Assembly: GCF_001613505.1 (NCBI RefSeq)
Contig: NZ_BDCM01000004.1
Location: 356,665-420,664 of the forward strand
Length of the DNA: 64,000 nt
Direction: 5' to 3'
DNA from: Nocardia mikamii NBRC 108933
GTDB taxonomy: Bacteria; Actinomycetota; Actinomycetes; Mycobacteriales; Mycobacteriaceae
Shown here piece after piece: positions 24,371 to 34,088 of the stretch. The notes under the pieces were generated by a model. That model was not told the DNA's origin and made no database searches. It saw only the letters and a list, made by a program, of their open reading frames with translations. The translations under genes were made by a program, and so were the position numbers. Within the stretch, counting starts at the first letter, position 1. Every line of letters starts with the position of its first letter.

Positions 24371-25976
24371 GGTACCCGGTGCGTCGGTCGAGCTGAACGG
24401 TGCGCGGGCGGGCGTTACCGCCGGCGTGGATCCCGAGGTGCTGGCCGTCGTCGAGCGGTGGAATCCGCAGGGCAGCGCGCTGTTGCGCGCGGTTCCGGCC
24501 GAACCGGGCCCGAATTCCGCCGCACCACACGGATCCACGGCTGCTGATACGAAACCTGTTGCGGCACAGCCTGTTCCGGTGACCGTCATCGGGCCGGACG
24601 ATGCCAACACCACGCTGCTGCGCACCGAACTGTCCCGCTTCGAACCGCGCGTGGCACTCAGCGATCCGGTCACCGACCCGGCAACCCTGCTCGCCGCCAC
24701 CGATTTCGGACCCGGCAGCGGTCCGGCGGTGGCGCTGGTGCTGGTGGATCCGGGCGCCGCCGTCGGCGCCGCACTGCTCGACCCGGTGACGCGCTTGCAG
24801 GCGGTGGGAACGCGAATCCTGTTCGCCATGAACGGAGTTCACGCTCATCCCGACTGGCGCTCGGTGCTGGATCGCGATACCGCCATGCTGGCCCGGGCGC
24901 TCGGCGCCGAGCCCGAGATCCTCCCGGTTTCGGCCCGGCTGGCCGTCGCGGGGCGCGGCAACGGCGACGCCGCTTTGCTGGACCGCTCCGGCTTGGCCGC
25001 CCTGCACGCCCAGCTCAGCGCCGCGGTCGGGGTCCGTGGCGGTCCTGATCGATTGGCCGGCGTCACCGCCCGGGTGCTCGCCGACACCCGTGCCCGGGTA
25101 CTGGGCCAGATCGAAGCGCTGCGCTCGGGCAGCACCGTAGCCGCCCTGCGCGCCGAACGCACCGCCGCGCTGGCCGGTCGCGACGGTGGCCGCGCCCAGG
25201 CGCTGGCCGCCCTGCGTAATCGGTTACAGCTGGCCCGGGTGGATCTGACGCACGAGGTGGGCGCTCGCGTGCGCACCGTCCATGCCACCGCCCGTGCCGA
25301 TCTGGACCGTCTCGACCGCCGCTCGGTGCGTGGCTATCCCGAGCTTCTGCAGGCGGCGGTGAATCAGGCCACCGCCGAACTCGACGCCGTGGTCCGCCAC
25401 CGCCTGATCGAACTGGCCCGCCAGATCGAGGCCGTGGCCGGCTCGGAACCGCAGCCCGCGCCGGCCTCGCCGCAGGCTCCGCCGACCGATCCCGCACCCC
25501 GGGTCGGCCCCGATCCGGAGCGTCGCCATCGCGGTGTCGAGGATCGGCTGATGATCGCCCTGGGCGCATCGGCGGGTTTCGGCCTCGGCCGGTTGATCGT
25601 TGCGCCGTTGTCGCTGGTGCCGGCGTTGGATTACGCGACCGTGCCGGTCACCCTGGCGCTCGGCGCGGGCGTCGCGTGGTGGGTGGTGCGGGCCCGGGGA
25701 CATCTGGCCGATCGGGCACATCTGCGGCAATGGGTGACCGATGTGCTGGTCAACGTGAAGGCCCAGCTCGAGCAGCGAGTGGCGACGGCCCTGGTGGAGG
25801 CGGAGTCCGAGCTGACCGAACAGGTGGTGCGCGCGAGCACCGCGCGCATGGTGGAGGCCGATCGCCGGGTCGCGGAGCTGGAGGCGCAACTGCGCCGCAC
25901 CGCCGCCGAACAGCCCGCACAACTGGCCGCGTGCGAACGCGATCTGGCGATCCTGGCGGCCGCGGTCGCCGGGTGA
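24357..25976 (+). CDS. Degenerate-GTPase membrane protein (Rv0210-like) with coiled coils
   Basis: A 539-residue partner of the preceding gene. Residues about 60-220 look like a G domain that lost its motifs: VTVIGPDDANTTLLRTELSR where Walker A should be (no GKS/T), and FAMNGVHAHPDW where NKxD should be. A long Ala/Arg-rich helical region follows (TARVLADTRARVLGQIEALR). Two membrane segments come next (LMIALGASAGFGLGRLIVAP and YATVPVTLALGAGVAWWVV), then a C-terminal coiled coil (STARMVEADRRVAELEAQLR). It presumably anchors the GTPase at the membrane. The start is GTG at 24357, translationally coupled. Paired active/degenerate GTPases recall bacterial dynamin pairs, but homology is not established. 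Confidence 0.7.
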   Translation: MPDCEVPGASVELNGARAGVTAGVDPEVLAVVERWNPQGSALLRAVPAEPGPNSAAPHGSTAADTKPVAAQPVPVTVIGPDDANTTLLRTELSRFEPRVALSDPVTDPATLLAATDFGPGSGPAVALVLVDPGAAVGAALLDPVTRLQAVGTRILFAMNGVHAHPDWRSVLDRDTAMLARALGAEPEILPVSARLAVAGRGNGDAALLDRSGLAALHAQLSAAVGVRGGPDRLAGVTARVLADTRARVLGQIEALRSGSTVAALRAERTAALAGRDGGRAQALAALRNRLQLARVDLTHEVGARVRTVHATARADLDRLDRRSVRGYPELLQAAVNQATAELDAVVRHRLIELARQIEAVAGSEPQPAPASPQAPPTDPAPRVGPDPERRHRGVEDRLMIALGASAGFGLGRLIVAPLSLVPALDYATVPVTLALGAGVAWWVVRARGHLADRAHLRQWVTDVLVNVKAQLEQRVATALVEAESELTEQVVRASTARMVEADRRVAELEAQLRRTAAEQPAQLAACERDLAILAAAVAG

Positions 25977-26260
25977 CGTCGCCCGGTCGCGGTTTGCTCA
26001 CCCCTCACAGCCGGGGTGCCGCCGAGGTGGGAAGGTTTCGGGCGGGTCCCGAGTGAGCAACCCCATTCCGTACCGACCGTCACATCGCGTTAACCTCTTT
26101 ACTTAAGGAATCCGGGTGTCCGTCTCGTTCTCGTACGCCGCCCAGCCGGGGCGCGCTGTTCGGCGAGCCGGGCGGATGTCCACAGCCAACGGCGGCCTTC
26201 CTGGTGTTGAAAGCTGTTTCGGCAGTTTTCCGGCCCGCCGCTCATCTCAGGAGAGTTTTC

Positions 26261-28093
26261 ATGACCTCAGCGACCATTCCTGGTCTTCACGGATCCGATG
26301 GCACCGCGCCGACCAAGCATGCCGGACTGCTCGCCTGGGTGCAGGAGGTCGCAGAGCTCACCCAGCCGGAGCGGGTCGTCTGGGCCGACGGGTCCGATGA
26401 GGAATGGGACCGGCTGACCACGCAACTGGTCGAGGCCGGCACCTTCCAGAAGCTCAACGAGCACAAGAAGCCGAATTCCTTCCTCGCGCTGTCGGACCCC
26501 TCCGACGTCGCCCGCGTCGAGTCGCGGACCTTCATCTGTTCGCGCACCGAGGCCGACGCCGGCCCGACCAACAACTGGGTCGACCCGAACGAGATGCGCG
26601 CCACCATGACCGAGCTGTACCGCGGCAGCATGAAGGGCCGCACCATGTACGTGGTGCCGTTCTGCATGGGCCCGCTGGGCGCCGCGGATCCGAAGCTGGG
26701 CGTCGAGCTCACCGATTCCGAATACGTCGTGGTGTCGATGCGCGTGATGACCCGTATGGGCAAGGCGGCGCTGGAGAAGCTGGGCACCGATCGCCCGTTC
26801 GTGAAGGCGCTGCATTCGGTGGGCGCGCCGCTGGCCGAGGGCCAGGCCGATGTCCCCTGGCCGTGCAACGACACCAAGTACATCACCCACTTCCCCGAGG
26901 ACCGTGAGATCTGGTCCTACGGTTCGGGCTACGGCGGCAACGCGTTGCTGGGCAAGAAGTGCTACTCGCTGCGCATCGCCTCGGCGATGGCGCACGACGA
27001 GGGCTGGCTGGCCGAGCACATGCTGATCCTCAAGCTCATCTCCCCGGAGAACAAGAACTACTACGTCGCCGCCGCGTTCCCGAGCGCCTGCGGTAAGACG
27101 AACCTGGCGATGCTGCAGCCGACCGTTCCGGGCTGGCGCGCGGAGACGCTGGGTGACGACATCGCGTGGATGCGCTTCGGCGAGGACGGCCGCCTGTACG
27201 CGGTGAACCCGGAGTTCGGCTTCTTCGGCGTCGCCCCCGGCACCAACCACAAGTCGAATCCGAACGCGATGTCCACGCTGGAGGCCGGTAATACGGTCTA
27301 CACCAATGTCGCTCTGACCGACGATCGCGACGTCTGGTGGGAGGGACTCGAAGGCGAGCCCGACCACCTGATCGACTGGAAGGGTAACGACTGGTACCTG
27401 CGCGAGACCGAAACCCTTGCCGCGCACCCGAACTCGCGCTACTGCACGCCGATGTCGCAGTGCCCGACGCTCGCCCCGGAATGGGACGACCCGCAGGGCG
27501 TGCCGATCTCGGCGATCCTGTTCGGCGGTCGCCGCAAGACCACGATCCCGCTGGTGACCGAGTCCTTCGATTGGCAGCACGGCGTATTCATGGGCGCCAC
27601 GATGTCGTCGGAGCAGACCGCCGCGGCCGAGGGCAAGGTCGGCAACGTGCGCCGCGATCCGATGGCCATGCTGCCGTTCATGGGCTACCACGTCGGTGAC
27701 TACATGAATCACTGGATCAACCTGGGCAAGAACGCCGACGCCACCAAGTTGCCGAAGATCTTCTACGTCAACTGGTTCCGCCGCGGCGACGACGGCCGCT
27801 TCCTGTGGCCCGGATTCGGCGAGAACTCCCGCGTGCTGGAGTGGATCGTCAACCGGATCGAGGGCAAGGCGCAGGCCGAGGCCACCGCGATCGGCAATGT
27901 GCCCACCGCCGGCGATCTGGACCTCGAGGGGCTGGATGTGGACCCCGCCGACGTCGACGCCTCGCTGAAGGTCGACCTCGACGAGTGGCGCAAGGAGATC
28001 CCGCTGATCGAGGAGTGGTTCGAATTCGTCGGCGAGAAGCTGCCGTCCGGCGTGCGTGACGAATTCGAGGCGCTCAAGCAGCGTCTGGGCTAG
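26261..28093 (+). CDS. pckA: Phosphoenolpyruvate carboxykinase (GTP)
   Basis: A 610-residue GTP-type PEPCK, full family length. The kinase loop PSACGKTN (residues 274-281, with the reactive Cys277) binds GTP phosphates. [32 protein letters not shown] and [15 protein letters not shown] are conserved. The enzyme converts oxaloacetate to PEP and CO2, the first step of gluconeogenesis, needed when actinobacteria grow on fatty acids. ATG at 26261 has AGGAG at good spacing; the upstream open frame is spurious. It is a single gene followed by a clear terminator, in the same place as Rv0211. Confidence 0.98.
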   Translation: MTSATIPGLHGSDGTAPTKHAGLLAWVQEVAELTQPERVVWADGSDEEWDRLTTQLVEAGTFQKLNEHKKPNSFLALSDPSDVARVESRTFICSRTEADAGPTNNWVDPNEMRATMTELYRGSMKGRTMYVVPFCMGPLGAADPKLGVELTDSEYVVVSMRVMTRMGKAALEKLGTDRPFVKALHSVGAPLAEGQADVPWPCNDTKYITHFPEDREIWSYGSGYGGNALLGKKCYSLRIASAMAHDEGWLAEHMLILKLISPENKNYYVAAAFPSACGKTNLAMLQPTVPGWRAETLGDDIAWMRFGEDGRLYAVNPEFGFFGVAPGTNHKSNPNAMSTLEAGNTVYTNVALTDDRDVWWEGLEGEPDHLIDWKGNDWYLRETETLAAHPNSRYCTPMSQCPTLAPEWDDPQGVPISAILFGGRRKTTIPLVTESFDWQHGVFMGATMSSEQTAAAEGKVGNVRRDPMAMLPFMGYHVGDYMNHWINLGKNADATKLPKIFYVNWFRRGDDGRFLWPGFGENSRVLEWIVNRIEGKAQAEATAIGNVPTAGDLDLEGLDVDPADVDASLKVDLDEWRKEIPLIEEWFEFVGEKLPSGVRDEFEALKQRLG

Positions 28094-28139
28094 TCGGAGG
28101 GCCGGCCGGGGGAGGCCGATCCACCCGAACGACGAAAGC

Positions 28140-28177
28140 GAGCCGCCCGCACCGTCTTTGTGACGGGCGGGCGGCTC
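28140..28177 (+). terminator. Terminator of pckA
   Basis: Perfect 11-bp stem GAGCCGCCCGC (28140-28150) / GCGGGCGGCTC (28167-28177) with a 16-base loop, followed by GTCATTTCC. It sits 47 bases after the pckA stop codon. Confidence 0.8.
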
Positions 28178-28360
28178 GTCATTTCCGCGGTTCCGCGTGC
28201 GGAATGGCGCGCTTGTCCTATTCTGAATGTGTTCTGCATCTCACGAATACTCCCCGTGGTTGCGGGGAATTAACTACGCGGCTGAACTGACTGCTTGCAG
28301 ATGCTCGTGGATTCCGTTGTCTGGCCGACCGGTCGGGGTATGTGGGAGGTGGGTGTGGGC

Positions 28361-28585
28361 ATGACCGAACTCGGGTTCGATGCTGTCTCGGGATTAGCCG
28401 GCGCGCGATGGGCCGATCCGGAGTTGGATCTCGCGCCGACAGCGGCGAGTACGCCGCTGCAGCGTGCCGCGGCCCGGTTGCAGGCCGTCCTGCCGCCCGG
28501 ATGGCAGGTCGAGATCGATCTCGCGGCGCCGCGCCCGCATGGAGATCCGCAGCCGGTGCTGCGAGTTCGTTTGTCCGACAACTGA
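28361..28585 (+). CDS. Small hypothetical protein
   Basis: A 74-residue frame from the ATG at 28361, preceded by a purine-rich GGGAGGTGGG. The frame is open upstream to 28295. The product (TELGFDAVSGLAGARWADPE..., ending VLRVRLSDN) has a helix with PLQRAAARLQAVLP and a strand QVEIDLAAP. It is neutral and soluble, with no family recognised. GC-rich third positions support coding. Its stop lies 200 bases before the next small gene, with which it shares orientation. Confidence 0.5.
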   Translation: MTELGFDAVSGLAGARWADPELDLAPTAASTPLQRAAARLQAVLPPGWQVEIDLAAPRPHGDPQPVLRVRLSDN

Positions 28586-28689
28586 TTCGGCGCGTCTTCT
28601 CCCGCGTCACGTACTACGCGCAGCGGACATCCCGGACCGATCGCCCAGTCGCGAGGCGCGAAATCCTACCTCGCGGTTCGCTTTTCGTA

Positions 28690-28770
28690 AAACGCACTAT
28701 TGCGTTTACTGCGATTGCAGAGCATGCTTAGAGCAAACATTTGTCGGACGATTTTACAAATGCAATCGCA
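28690..28770. promoter_or_regulatory. AT-rich leader with three inverted repeats
   Basis: Immediately upstream of the small gene at 28785 are three structures. AAACGCA/TGCGTTT has a 4-base loop (28690-28696/28701-28707). TGCGATTGCA/TGCAATCGCA are perfect 10-bp arms (28710-28719/28761-28770). CATTTGT/ACAAATG lies inside (28738-28744/28756-28762) and overlaps the outer right arm by two bases. The last two cannot both be complete at once, so the leader could switch between folds. The base composition is much more AT-rich than the surroundings. Confidence 0.45.
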
Positions 28771-28784
28771 GGGGAGTCCGAATC

Positions 28785-29069
28785 ATGGCGGTGCAAGTGG
28801 TCGGCCGATCGCTGATGACCAGTGATCAGACCCCACATCAGGCAAGGTCCGTCGGTACCGGGGGCTGGGTGGTGTCCTTTCTGCCCGGCCGGACCTTGAC
28901 GCTCGAACAGGCGGCGGCGGCGCTGCAGGCGGCCGAGGCGGTGGCGGCGGTCCGCTCACTCGCCAACTGCGTCGGCCTGACCCCGCTGGAAACCGTCGGC
29001 CTGGCCATGCAGGAGCCGCCGTGGAGTGAGCCCGCTCGGCGCACCCGGCGGCGGGGGTGGCTGGAGTAG
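28785..29069 (+). CDS. Small hypothetical actinobacterial protein
   Basis: A 94-residue frame from ATG at 28785 with CAGGGGAG upstream. It has a polar N-terminal third (AVQVVGRSLMTSDQTPHQAR), then GWVVSFLPGRTLTLEQAAAA, a long Ala-rich helix (LQAAEAVAAVRSLA), and a basic C terminus (RRTRRRGWLE). It is soluble, not obviously secreted, and no domain is recognised. The structured AT-rich leader directly upstream is noteworthy. It is convergent with the methyltransferase gene, 15 bases apart. Confidence 0.6.
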   Translation: MAVQVVGRSLMTSDQTPHQARSVGTGGWVVSFLPGRTLTLEQAAAALQAAEAVAAVRSLANCVGLTPLETVGLAMQEPPWSEPARRTRRRGWLE

Positions 29070-29084
29070 GTCCCGGACGCGGCC

Positions 29085-29873
29085 TCAGCGGAGGGGTTTG
29101 GCCGCGACGACGACCAGATTGCTGACCAAGAGTTCCCGCACGCCCGGTATGCGTGTCACCCACCACGCCCAGCGCGGGTGGTAGCGGGGGAAGGTGGCCA
29201 GGATCTGGGCCCGGCCTCCGGTTTCGCGCGCCCATCGCAGCCCGTCGGCGGCGGTGACGGCGAACAGGGAGCTGCCGAAGCGGTTCTTGGGCTGCTTTCC
29301 GGTGCGCCGGGCGTAGCGCCGGGCCGCGAATTCGCCGCCGAGGTAGTGCCACGGTCCCGTTTCGTGTCCGCCGAACGGTCCGAGCCACACCGTGTAGGAC
29401 AGCACCATCAGGCCGCCCGGTTTGGTGATGCGCAGCATCTCGTCGGCCATCACCCATGGCTGCGGCACATGTTCGGCGACATTCGACGACAGGCAGATGT
29501 CGACGGCGTCGTCGCGGATCGGCAGTGCCATCCCGGACCCGCGCACCGCGCCGGCGACGGTGAGCCCGGCGGCGTGCATCTCGGTGGGATCGGGTTCGAT
29601 CGGCAGGTAGCGCGCGCCCGCCGCCGCGAATTCGTCCGCGAAGTACCCCGGACCCCCGCCCACGTCGACGACCACGGTGCCGCGGAGGTCCCGTCCGGTC
29701 AGATCCCGATAGAAATCGGCTACGAGGTCGGCGGTGTCGGTGGCGATTCCGCCGTAGAACCGGGCCGGGTCGGTCTGTTCGGAGCGGAAACTGCCCAACA
29801 GGCGCAGTGAACGGCGAAGGGTGGCCCGGCGCGCGAAGCGGGGACGCGGTCCGGTTGCGTCGGATCGAAGCAT
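29085..29873 (-). CDS. SAM-dependent methyltransferase (Rv0224c-like)
   Basis: A 262-residue class I methyltransferase. VVVDVGGGPGYFADEFAAAG is motif I for SAM binding, PIEPDPTEM ends strand 2, GSGMALPIRDDAVDICLSSN is motif II/III, and VAEHVPQPWVMADEMLRITK is the following helix (Methyltransf_11 type). After that the aromatic stretch WLGPFGGHETGPWHYLGGEF probably shapes the substrate pocket. The equivalent gene in M. tuberculosis (Rv0224c) sits next to the glycosyltransferase as here. The substrate is unknown; an envelope glycolipid would fit the neighbourhood. Start is ATG at 29873. Confidence 0.87.
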   Translation of the reverse strand: MLRSDATGPRPRFARRATLRRSLRLLGSFRSEQTDPARFYGGIATDTADLVADFYRDLTGRDLRGTVVVDVGGGPGYFADEFAAAGARYLPIEPDPTEMHAAGLTVAGAVRGSGMALPIRDDAVDICLSSNVAEHVPQPWVMADEMLRITKPGGLMVLSYTVWLGPFGGHETGPWHYLGGEFAARRYARRTGKQPKNRFGSSLFAVTAADGLRWARETGGRAQILATFPRYHPRWAWWVTRIPGVRELLVSNLVVVAAKPLR

Positions 29874-29974
29874 GGCCGCGCCAGTCTATGCGGCCACCGC
29901 AGCGACCCGGAACGGCCGTCGGCCGCTATGGTGGAGCCCACTGTCGTCCGACGTGAACGATCTGGAGAACTGCC

Positions 29975-31291
29975 GTGCCCGAAACCGGCCCCCGCGAGCG
30001 CGCTGCCATGGGGCAGTTCCGTGGGCCCGGCAGCGGCGAGAACGAGTTGCGCCCGGGTGCGGACGTACGCGAAGTCCTGCTGCTGTGCTGGCGCGACACC
30101 GGCCATCCCCAGGGCGGGGGGAGCGAGCGGTACCTGGAGCAGGTGGGTGCGCAGTTGGCGGCGCGCGGGGTGAAGGTGACGCTGCGGACCGCGCACTATC
30201 CGGGTGCGCGGCGCCGGGAACGCATCGACGGCATCGAGGTCAGCCGCGCGGGCGGGCGCTTCACGGTCTACCCGCGTGCGCTGGCCGCCATCGCGGCCGG
30301 GCGGCTGGGTTTCGGCCCGCTGCGCGGGCTGCGGCCGGATGCGGTGATCGACACCCAGAACGGCATTCCGTTCTTCGCCAGGACGGTCTCCGGCGCGCCC
30401 TCGGTGGTCCTGGTGCATCACGGACATCGTGAGCAGTGGCCGGTGGCGGGCCGGGTGGTCGGCCGGATCGGCTGGTGGATCGAATCGCGATTGTCGCCGC
30501 GGGTCCATCGGCGCGATCAGTATCTGACGGTATCGCTGCCCTCCGCGGAGGAACTCGCCTCGCTCGGGGTGGACGCGACGCGAATCGCGGTGGTGCGCAA
30601 CGGCGCCGAGCCTGTGCCCGCTCAGTCGCCGACCGGCGCCGCGACGACCCGCACGCCGTATCCGAGCATCGTCGTGCTGTCGAGGTTGGTGCCGCACAAG
30701 CAGATCGAGGACGCACTGGACGTGGTCGCGGGTCTGCGGAACCGGCTCCCCGGCCTGCGCCTGGACGTGATCGGCGACGGCTGGTGGGCCGACAACCTGA
30801 AGAGGCGGGCGCACAGCTCGGGGATCGCCGACGCGGTCGATTTCCACGGTTACGTCGACGAAGCGCGCAAGCACGAATTGCTCTCCCGCGCTTGGGTTCA
30901 GGTGCTGCCCTCCCGCAAGGAAGGGTGGGGCCTGGCGGTGATCGAGGCGGCGCAGCACGGTGTCCCGACCATCGGTTATCGCAGTTCCCGGGGCCTCACC
31001 GATTCGATCGTCGACGGTGTGACCGGGGTGCTGGTCGACGACGCCACCCAGCTGACCGACACCGTGGGTGAACTACTCGCCGACCCCGAGGGACGAATGG
31101 TGATGGGAGAGAAGGCGCGTGCGCGAGCTCGCGAGTTCTCCTGGGAGCAGACGGGCAACGGGGTGAGTGAAGTCCTGGCCGCCGCCGCGCGGGGACGATT
31201 CGTCTCGGGGCTTGTCACGGGGCGTGCGACGGTGGCGGCAGCGAGCTCGGCGCCGCTGCGGGACGACCGCGTGGCCCCGACTCTTCGCTGA
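29975..31291 (+). CDS. GT4-family glycosyltransferase (Rv0225-like)
   Basis: About 438 residues, GT-B fold. The N-terminal domain has LLLCWRDTGHPQGGGSERYL (acceptor-side Gly loop) and HHGHREQWP. The C-terminal domain has PSIVVLSRLVPHKQIEDALD, LDVIGDGWW and PSRKEGWGLAVIEAAQHG, the GT4 E-x7-E motif contacting the nucleotide-sugar. It is likely a retaining transferase acting on the cytosolic side in glycolipid or polysaccharide assembly; donor and acceptor are unknown. GTG at 29975 follows GGAG, but the first 35 residues are variable and ATG at 30008 is a real alternative. Divergent from the methyltransferase, convergent with the membrane protein gene. Confidence 0.88.
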   Translation: MPETGPRERAAMGQFRGPGSGENELRPGADVREVLLLCWRDTGHPQGGGSERYLEQVGAQLAARGVKVTLRTAHYPGARRRERIDGIEVSRAGGRFTVYPRALAAIAAGRLGFGPLRGLRPDAVIDTQNGIPFFARTVSGAPSVVLVHHGHREQWPVAGRVVGRIGWWIESRLSPRVHRRDQYLTVSLPSAEELASLGVDATRIAVVRNGAEPVPAQSPTGAATTRTPYPSIVVLSRLVPHKQIEDALDVVAGLRNRLPGLRLDVIGDGWWADNLKRRAHSSGIADAVDFHGYVDEARKHELLSRAWVQVLPSRKEGWGLAVIEAAQHGVPTIGYRSSRGLTDSIVDGVTGVLVDDATQLTDTVGELLADPEGRMVMGEKARARAREFSWEQTGNGVSEVLAAAARGRFVSGLVTGRATVAAASSAPLRDDRVAPTLR

Positions 31292-31339
31292 TCGGCGGAC
31301 CGGAATTTCCGACCCGGCCCGGCTGTCGATCGGTGTGGT

Positions 31340-33391
31340 TCATCGCCCGCGTCGCCGGTCGGCCAGGGCCGCCGCGAGCCCGGTCAGGAGCAGAGCCGCC
31401 CACAGAAGGTGCGCGGCGACGGCCACGGCGCGGTCGGTGGCGGTGGCCCGGGCCACATCTCGTGCCCCCGGTACGCGATAGAGCGTGAGATCGGCGTCGG
31501 AGTACGTCGGCTGCAGCCGGCTCAACGTGGTTCTCGCCTCGCCGACCGCTCCCGGCGTGCGGTGTTCGACGAGAATCCAGCCGACGCCCTGGATGGCGAG
31601 GGCGGACGAGTCCGCGCCTCGGAGCAGGAGGTTCTCCACCCGCTGGGCTCGCGCGCCCTCCCCCGCCACCACCTGCCCCCGAACCGGCAGTACGCCCGTC
31701 TGCAGAACGTCCGACCGCAGCATGCGAGGTGCGGGATCCAGCACCGGAACCCTTCCGCTGTAAGGGAATACGCGAAACATTCCGGCGGGCAACACGGCGA
31801 CGTCGCCGGGGCCGTCGACCATAGCGGCCACCCGCTGCCATGCCGGCGGATAGTGCACCGGTCGCAGCGCGCCACCCACTCCCCAGGCCAGGTCGGGGAG
31901 GGTGAGGATCAGCGCGGCGATGAAGAGCGCAGCGATAAGTTGTTGCACGCCAAGGGGTTTCGGCTGCGCTGTGCTGTCGCTGTGCGCGGGCTCGGTACCG
32001 GCGGCAGGAGACGTCGACGCCGCGGCCGCGACCGTGTGAATTGTGTCGGTGCGCGGCGCGGGTCGCCGTGCGAAGTCCGGTGTACCGCGGCGGCGGAAGG
32101 AGGCGAGGGTGCGGCATCCCGCCGCAGCGCACAGGGCGTACGCGGGCATCGCGAGGGCGACGTACTTCTGGGTGTCGCGCAGGAGTCCGGCGCCGGGGAT
32201 GCGCTCGATCAGGGATTCGCCGATCGAGAGGCCCCATCCCGTCGCGCCCAGGGCAGGTAACAGGATGCAGATCGCGGCCAGCACCAGCAGCATTCGCCGT
32301 GGATAGCGCGTGGACCGTTCGCCCGGCGCCGCCACCGCCCGCACGCCCGACAGGACGATCGCGAGCAGTACGAGGGTCGACAGCACCGCGACGAGCGTTG
32401 TTCGCGAGCCGGGTACCGCCGCACCGTTCCAGATTCCCCCCAGTCCGGCCAGGCTCCCCAGGGTGCCGAGCCCCGGTTCGGCCCGCGCGGCGAAGGCCGC
32501 CACCCCCGCCGGATCGGACGGTTCGGCCCCGCTGCCGGACAGTGCCGTGGCCACCAGCCACGGACCGGCACTCACCAGCCACAGCGCCACCGCGCCGACG
32601 ATATTGCGCCGCCCTACCGTGAGGACCGCCAGCAGACCCGCCAGCAGCGAACCGGTCGGCGTCAAACCCGCCGCGGCGAACAGGCCGCCCAGCATCAACC
32701 ATGGACCGGCGGTACGCACCCTCCCCGGCCTCGTCCGGTTACCGGGCGTCGGTTCGGAGGGTTCTCCTCGCGGCTCGCGGTCGGCATCGGCCCGCGCCGT
32801 CGTGTCTCCGGCATCGTCCGGCGGAGACTCCGTGTCCTCGCGCGATTTACGCGTCGCCGGGTGGGCCTGTCCGGCGGCCGACCGCACCCGCTGCCCGAGC
32901 ACAACCGTCCAGGGCAGCGCCGCATAGCCGGCGAGCAGGCTCCAATGTCCCTGCAGAAGACGTTCGGCCACATAGGGATTCCAGATCGCAACCGTCGCGG
33001 CGACCAGCTGAGGCGCCAGGGACACCCGCAGCAGGGTGTGCGCGAGCCGCGCCGCGCCCCATCCGGCGGCCGTGAGCGCGAGCACCAGAATCGCCTTGAC
33101 GACGATGCCCCCGTCCACCACCACCGACAGTGCGGCGAGCAGTCCATCCTGCGGAACGGCCCTCGGCGCCGCGTCGCCCAGCCCCAGAGCCGCATCGGTC
33201 GCGTAGGACCGCGGCGTGCTCACCCCGTCGCGCAGCAGCAGATATCCCGGCCCCAGCAGCGGACCGACGACGATCAGGGCCAGTGCGAGGCTGTAGGCCA
33301 CGGGAACGATCCGGGCCCACATCGGCGCGGCGCTCGCCGGCCGCAGCTGCGAGCTTCTGGTGTCGTCGCCGTGTTCTCGAGCCCCGGTCAC
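31340..33391 (-). CDS. Large polytopic membrane protein (Rv0226c-like)
   Basis: A 683-residue protein with about 11-12 transmembrane helices. It begins PVAYSLALALIVVGPLLGP and has, between helices, AIWNPYVAERLLQGHWSLLAGYAALPW, a segment also common in GT-C-type glycosyltransferases, plus the later LLRDTQKYVALAMPAYAL. A hydrophilic, disordered insert (residues about 160-210) lies in one loop. The last helix ends in RRRGR. Homologues sit beside the same glycosyltransferase in mycobacteria. The function is unknown; a role in envelope glycan transfer or transport is inferred from context. GTG at 33391 is taken as start, with ATG at codon 24 as alternative. Confidence 0.8.
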   Translation of the reverse strand: MTGAREHGDDTRSSQLRPASAAPMWARIVPVAYSLALALIVVGPLLGPGYLLLRDGVSTPRSYATDAALGLGDAAPRAVPQDGLLAALSVVVDGGIVVKAILVLALTAAGWGAARLAHTLLRVSLAPQLVAATVAIWNPYVAERLLQGHWSLLAGYAALPWTVVLGQRVRSAAGQAHPATRKSREDTESPPDDAGDTTARADADREPRGEPSEPTPGNRTRPGRVRTAGPWLMLGGLFAAAGLTPTGSLLAGLLAVLTVGRRNIVGAVALWLVSAGPWLVATALSGSGAEPSDPAGVAAFAARAEPGLGTLGSLAGLGGIWNGAAVPGSRTTLVAVLSTLVLLAIVLSGVRAVAAPGERSTRYPRRMLLVLAAICILLPALGATGWGLSIGESLIERIPGAGLLRDTQKYVALAMPAYALCAAAGCRTLASFRRRGTPDFARRPAPRTDTIHTVAAAASTSPAAGTEPAHSDSTAQPKPLGVQQLIAALFIAALILTLPDLAWGVGGALRPVHYPPAWQRVAAMVDGPGDVAVLPAGMFRVFPYSGRVPVLDPAPRMLRSDVLQTGVLPVRGQVVAGEGARAQRVENLLLRGADSSALAIQGVGWILVEHRTPGAVGEARTTLSRLQPTYSDADLTLYRVPGARDVARATATDRAVAVAAHLLWAALLLTGLAAALADRRRGR

Positions 33392-33502
33392 GCTGAGTCA
33401 CCCTACGTCGGCCGGGATGCCGGCCGCGGACGCCCGCCCGGCTCCTACACCCGGGTATGGTCTCACTGAGACGGTGTCAACGCGGTGAGACGGGGTTGTG
33501 CG

Positions 33503-34006
33503 ATGGATCGATGCGCCGAATGCGGTTACGAGTACCGGCCGGACGAGGCGCCGCAGGCCGCGACCGCGATTCTCGACGGTGTCACCGAGCTGGCCGCCAC
33601 GCTGAACGACTGCCCCGATGCGCGGCGGCGCCGCCTTCCGGAGGTGTGGTCGCCGTTGGAGTACGGCTGCCACGTCCGGGACGTACTGCTCGTGCAGCGC
33701 GAACGCGTGCTGCTGGCGCGTCGCACCGATCGCCCGGCACTTCTCACCATGGGCCGGGACGAACGTGCCGATCACGACGGCTATACCGAGCAGGATCCCG
33801 CCGACGTGGCTCAGGAACTACTCGTCTCCGCGCGACTGCTCGCGAATGTTCTCGACCGCCTCGACGCCGACGACTGGAACCGGCGGGTTCTGTACAACTA
33901 CCCCGATCGCGTCGAGCGCGAACTGCGCTGGGTGGCGGCCCACACGGTCCACGAGGTCCGCCACCATCTGCTCGACGTGCGGCGCCAGCTGGTGGACGGG
34001 GACTGA
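33503..34006 (+). CDS. DinB/DUF664-like (mycothiol-dependent fold) protein with N-terminal Cys knuckle
   Basis: A 167-residue protein. The N terminus carries CAECGYEYRPDE, half of a zinc-ribbon. The helical bundle then has AATAILDGVTELAATLN, VWSPLEYGCHVRDVLLVQRERVLL (first His ligand), DADDWNRRV and AHTVHEVRHHLLDVRRQL (further His ligands). This is the DinB-like / maleylpyruvate-isomerase N-terminal fold used by mycothiol- and bacillithiol-dependent enzymes, so a thiol-transferase role is possible. The ATG at 33503 is chosen over an in-frame GTG/ATG-poor upstream stretch. Divergent from the membrane protein, 82 bases before the flippase-like gene. Confidence 0.78.
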   Translation: MDRCAECGYEYRPDEAPQAATAILDGVTELAATLNDCPDARRRRLPEVWSPLEYGCHVRDVLLVQRERVLLARRTDRPALLTMGRDERADHDGYTEQDPADVAQELLVSARLLANVLDRLDADDWNRRVLYNYPDRVERELRWVAAHTVHEVRHHLLDVRRQLVDGD

Positions 34007-34088
34007 AACGCCCGCTCGGCGGCATCCCGGTCGCGTACCGGCGGGCCTCGGCTGTGGCGGGGCGGCCCGGAGGTGGGAGCATGGCGGG

